This document shows positions 62,021 through 64,000 of a DNA stretch of 64,000 bases, piece after piece. The notes beneath the pieces were generated by a model. That model saw only the letters and a program-made list of their open reading frames with translations. It was not told where the DNA came from and did not search any database. A program made the translations under genes and the position numbers. Origin of the DNA: an uncultured Flavobacteriia bacterium (GTDB lineage Bacteria; Bacteroidota; Bacteroidia; Flavobacteriales_D; Crocinitomicaceae). Positions within the stretch are counted from its first letter, which is position 1; each line of letters begins with the position of its first letter. Where the stretch lies: NCBI GenBank assembly GCA_937975705.1, contig CALJTX010000040.1, positions 95,927 to 159,926 of the forward strand. The letters are read 5' to 3'.

Positions 62021-63034
62021 ATGCAAGTTTCTAAGCGATTTTTGAATTTTCAATGGGTGGTCCTGACCCTCATTTTTTTAGTGGTCTTTGCAGGCAGTTT
62101 TGTCCGGATGTCGGGCAGTGGTATGGGTTGCCCTGACTGGCCAAAGTGCTTTGGCAAATGGGTTCCGCCAACCGAACTTACTGAGCTACCGGCCGATTAC
62201 CGCGAAGCTTACTTGCTCAAGCGCCAAAAAAAAGTAGAAAAATTTTGTGCTTTTTTACAAAAAATAGGTTTGGATCAAACGGCTCAAAAAATCAAAAATG
62301 ACCCGAGTGTATATGTAGAAGAAGCTTTCAATGCACGCAAAACTTGGATAGAATACGTCAATCGGCTTGCTGGTTTTTTGGCTGGCAATACCATGCTATT
62401 GAGTTTTGGCTGGCTTTTGCTCTATTACCGCAAAAGAAAATGGCTGCTTTTAACGGGCCTCAATTTGATTTTAATGGGCATTGAAGCCTGGTTTGGCTCA
62501 ATTGTGGTGGCCACCAACCTTGTGCCCTGGACCATCACCGTTCACCTCCTTTTGGCCTTAGTCATTATTGGTTTACAACTCTATTTGATACACGAGCTCA
62601 GCAACAAAAAACGCCCAGATCTACCGCAGCAAAGGTCTTTTGGCATTTTAAGTTGGCTCATTCTCTTGATCACCTTTTACCAAATGTTTTTAGGAACCCA
62701 GGTGCGGGAAGCCATCGACGCTTTGGTCAAAAAAGGCTATACGCGGGCCGAATGGATAGAGCAGCTCGGCATGCCGTTTTTCATCCACCGCAGTTTCAGT
62801 TGGTTGGTCCTGATTTTGCTCAGTTACTTATATTGGCAGAACCGCAAGGTTTGGCATTATGGCCGCATTAATGTTGCATTTTACGTTTTGGCGCTCGAAC
62901 TCCTTACCGGCGTGGCCTTGGCCTATGCAGATATGCCAGGTTTGGTTCAAACTGCACATCTCGTTTTTGCGACCATCTTACTTTCCGTTTTACTCTTGAT
63001 GCGTTTTGACGCACAGCGCTACAAACTGAATTGA
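62021..63034 (+). CDS. ctaA: Haem A synthase (COX15/CtaA family)
   Basis: Oxidises haem O to haem A in the inner membrane for aa3-type oxidases. The 337-residue protein has about eight helices, the RMSGSGMGCPDWPKCFGKWVPP signature (28-49), the EYVNRLAGFLAG block with a haem-ligand region, and HRSFSW in the second half. A charged insert of about 65 residues follows the first helix, longer than in most bacteria and seen in Bacteroidota relatives. No aa3 oxidase gene is in the window; the oxidase nearby is cbb3, which does not need haem A. Confidence 0.92.
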   Translation: MQVSKRFLNFQWVVLTLIFLVVFAGSFVRMSGSGMGCPDWPKCFGKWVPPTELTELPADYREAYLLKRQKKVEKFCAFLQKIGLDQTAQKIKNDPSVYVEEAFNARKTWIEYVNRLAGFLAGNTMLLSFGWLLLYYRKRKWLLLTGLNLILMGIEAWFGSIVVATNLVPWTITVHLLLALVIIGLQLYLIHELSNKKRPDLPQQRSFGILSWLILLITFYQMFLGTQVREAIDALVKKGYTRAEWIEQLGMPFFIHRSFSWLVLILLSYLYWQNRKVWHYGRINVAFYVLALELLTGVALAYADMPGLVQTAHLVFATILLSVLLLMRFDAQRYKLN

Positions 63035-63085
63035 AATCCACCTCATTTTATTGGGAGCAGTCGTTAGCGAGTAGAACCCACACGC

Positions 63086-63616
63086 ATGCACCTCGACGCA
63101 CCATATATTGAACGCCTGCGCGCGCAAGAGCCCAAAACCACAAAAGATTGGTATTTGGCTACTTTTCCGCAATTATTGGTGCAGGCCAGTCGCTTTTTTA
63201 CCGAAGAAGCAGCACAAATTACTGCCGTACACAACGCCCAACTCAAAGCGCTCAAAAACCTTTCGCAATTCAAGCCTGGCACTTCCATGGAAGCCTGGAT
63301 GGCAGTAATTTTAAGAAATGAACTCATCGATATGTATCGCCGTCAACACAAATGGCGCTTGCTTTCTTTTGAGTCCAAACATGAGCAGGCCGAAGCGCCT
63401 GATTTTGACTTGCAAATCGATAGAGAAACAGAACTCAATAAAGTGGAGGCCATTTTAAATCAGCTGAGTCCGACAACGCGTTTTGTATTTAGCTTTTATG
63501 TCTATGAGCAACAAAAACCCAGAGAAATTGCGCTTGCCTTGAAAATGAATGTAGCAACGGTACGTTGGCATTTGAAATCGGCCAAACAGATCCTTAAAAA
63601 ACACCTTGCGTCATGA
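63086..63616 (+). CDS. RNA polymerase ECF sigma factor (second in window)
   Basis: A 176-residue factor with region 2 (about 25-90, with LKNLSQFKPGTSMEAWMAVILRNELIDMYRR near 55-85) and region 4 (about 115-175, LSPTTRFVFSFYVYEQQKPREIALALKMNVATVRWHLKSAKQIL). Its ATG fits the family. It overlaps the next gene by four bases (ATGA), as the other sigma factor does. Targets unknown. Confidence 0.85.
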   Translation: MHLDAPYIERLRAQEPKTTKDWYLATFPQLLVQASRFFTEEAAQITAVHNAQLKALKNLSQFKPGTSMEAWMAVILRNELIDMYRRQHKWRLLSFESKHEQAEAPDFDLQIDRETELNKVEAILNQLSPTTRFVFSFYVYEQQKPREIALALKMNVATVRWHLKSAKQILKKHLAS

Positions 63617-64000
63617 CTGCTATCAAATCAACAGAGCTACTTGCTCAAGAAACATGGCCGCTTTTTGAGCGCAAACTGCGCCGTGTTCGCTTTTTTCAAA
63701 AAGTCAAAAAATTGTTTTTTTGGTCGGCTTCGGGTGCGTTGCTTGTATGGATCCTGACCGCGCTTTTGACATCGCAACCTTCAGCGCACAAACATGAGCT
63801 GAAGAAAAAGCCTGCGATTCAAGTCCTTGACCGCAATATGCCTAGTGCGGATAAGCGCGCAAAATTACGATCCGCGCCTGCAGCACTCATACCATTCTCA
63901 GCATATACTCCGCTGCAGCGCACAGTATTAGAAGGGCTCCTTCCCAGGCATGCAATTCGAACCCTAAACGCTACAACAGCGCAACGCAAAAATTTGGTGC
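63613..64000 (+). CDS. Probable anti-sigma-like membrane protein, C-terminus cut by window edge
   Basis: An open frame of 129 residues running off the window, starting MTAIKSTELLAQETWPLFER. One membrane helix (about 39-58) separates a basic cytoplasmic N-terminus from a periplasmic part that is only partly visible. No motif is recognisable. Because the other ECF factor has a partner of the same plan directly after it, I infer an anti-sigma role, but the sequence alone does not prove it. Confidence 0.55.
   Translation, partial: MTAIKSTELLAQETWPLFERKLRRVRFFQKVKKLFFWSASGALLVWILTALLTSQPSAHKHELKKKPAIQVLDRNMPSADKRAKLRSAPAALIPFSAYTPLQRTVLEGLLPRHAIRTLNATTAQRKNLV

Noticed and set aside
62021..63034. 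Haem A synthase as part of the cbb3 oxidase system
   Set aside because: cbb3 oxidases use haem b and c, not haem A, and ctaA is far from the oxidase genes. It more likely serves an aa3 oxidase coded elsewhere.
1..64000. CRISPR arrays, insertion sequences, tRNA or rRNA genes, prophage
   Set aside because: I found no direct-repeat array, transposase-like frame, or gap large enough for rRNA, and no tRNA-like cloverleaf caught my eye in the short gaps. A covariance-model scan would settle tRNA absence.

Overview
This window looks like chromosome of a Bacteroidota bacterium, probably related to Flavobacteriales. Evidence: two proteins with type IX secretion (T9SS) type A C-terminal sorting domains, a PorE-like OmpA/TPR/beta-propeller protein, a fused LpxC/FabZ, a fused cbb3 oxidase subunit CcoNO, and repeated promoter -7 boxes of the Bacteroidota form TAnnTTTG. 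I see no mobile element, CRISPR array, rRNA, tRNA or prophage. Coding density is very high, no gene-free stretch exceeds about 150 bp, and I cannot name a genus.

Layout. 1-1519 (minus): VTC-domain protein, DUF4956 membrane protein and the start of lpxK. 1570-8754 (plus): purT, an M61 peptidase, an Asp-box secreted protein, ung, hemE and an OmpA protein, ending at a strong two-way terminator. 8870-12975 (minus): queE, PorE-like, UbiA-family prenyltransferase, maf. 13021-13947: small T9SS cargo. 13944-19831 (minus): lpxD, lpxC/fabZ, lpxA, rlmD, cinA, each junction an ATGA overlap. 19918-23833 (minus): uvrA, trxA and a small membrane protein. 23904-28476: dacB, ddl (convergent, overlapping dacB), a PlsC-like acyltransferase and lipA. 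28607-31528: a 973-residue T9SS cargo. 31624-42711: the cbb3 oxidase region, ccoS-ccoNO-ccoQ-ccoP-ccoG-fixH-safE plus hemN-ccoI, with a divergent Crp/Fnr regulator. 42712-47860 (minus): mutL, two rhomboids, an endonuclease/exonuclease/phosphatase-family protein and a GATase. 47920-49586: ECF sigma factor with a membrane partner. 49735-57065: mdh, a beta-helix lipoprotein, a methyltransferase-like protein, DUF4301, nifU-like and recQ. 57062-61943 (minus): purB, a secreted unknown and an M1 peptidase lipoprotein. 62021-64000: ctaA, a second ECF sigma factor and its truncated partner.

How the genes fit together. Outer-membrane and wall synthesis is well represented (lpxA, lpxC, lpxD, lpxK, ddl, dacB, plsC-like). 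The respiratory block is the most coherent unit. It holds the oxidase, its haem and copper maturation factors, anaerobic haem synthesis (hemN) and an Fnr-type regulator, and two TGA-N6-TCA palindromes lie where such a regulator would bind. Two sigma/anti-sigma-like pairs probably handle envelope signalling.

I do not see an obviously new multigene defence or metabolic system; most of the window is housekeeping. The observations most worth following are: (1) a recurring -7 box placed 4-6 bases before the ATG of about ten genes, implying leaderless mRNAs; (2) the Fnr-like sites; (3) an ECF-linked membrane protein ending in a gliding-motility/T9SS type B-like domain; (4) MutL and RlmD homologues that have lost signature residues.
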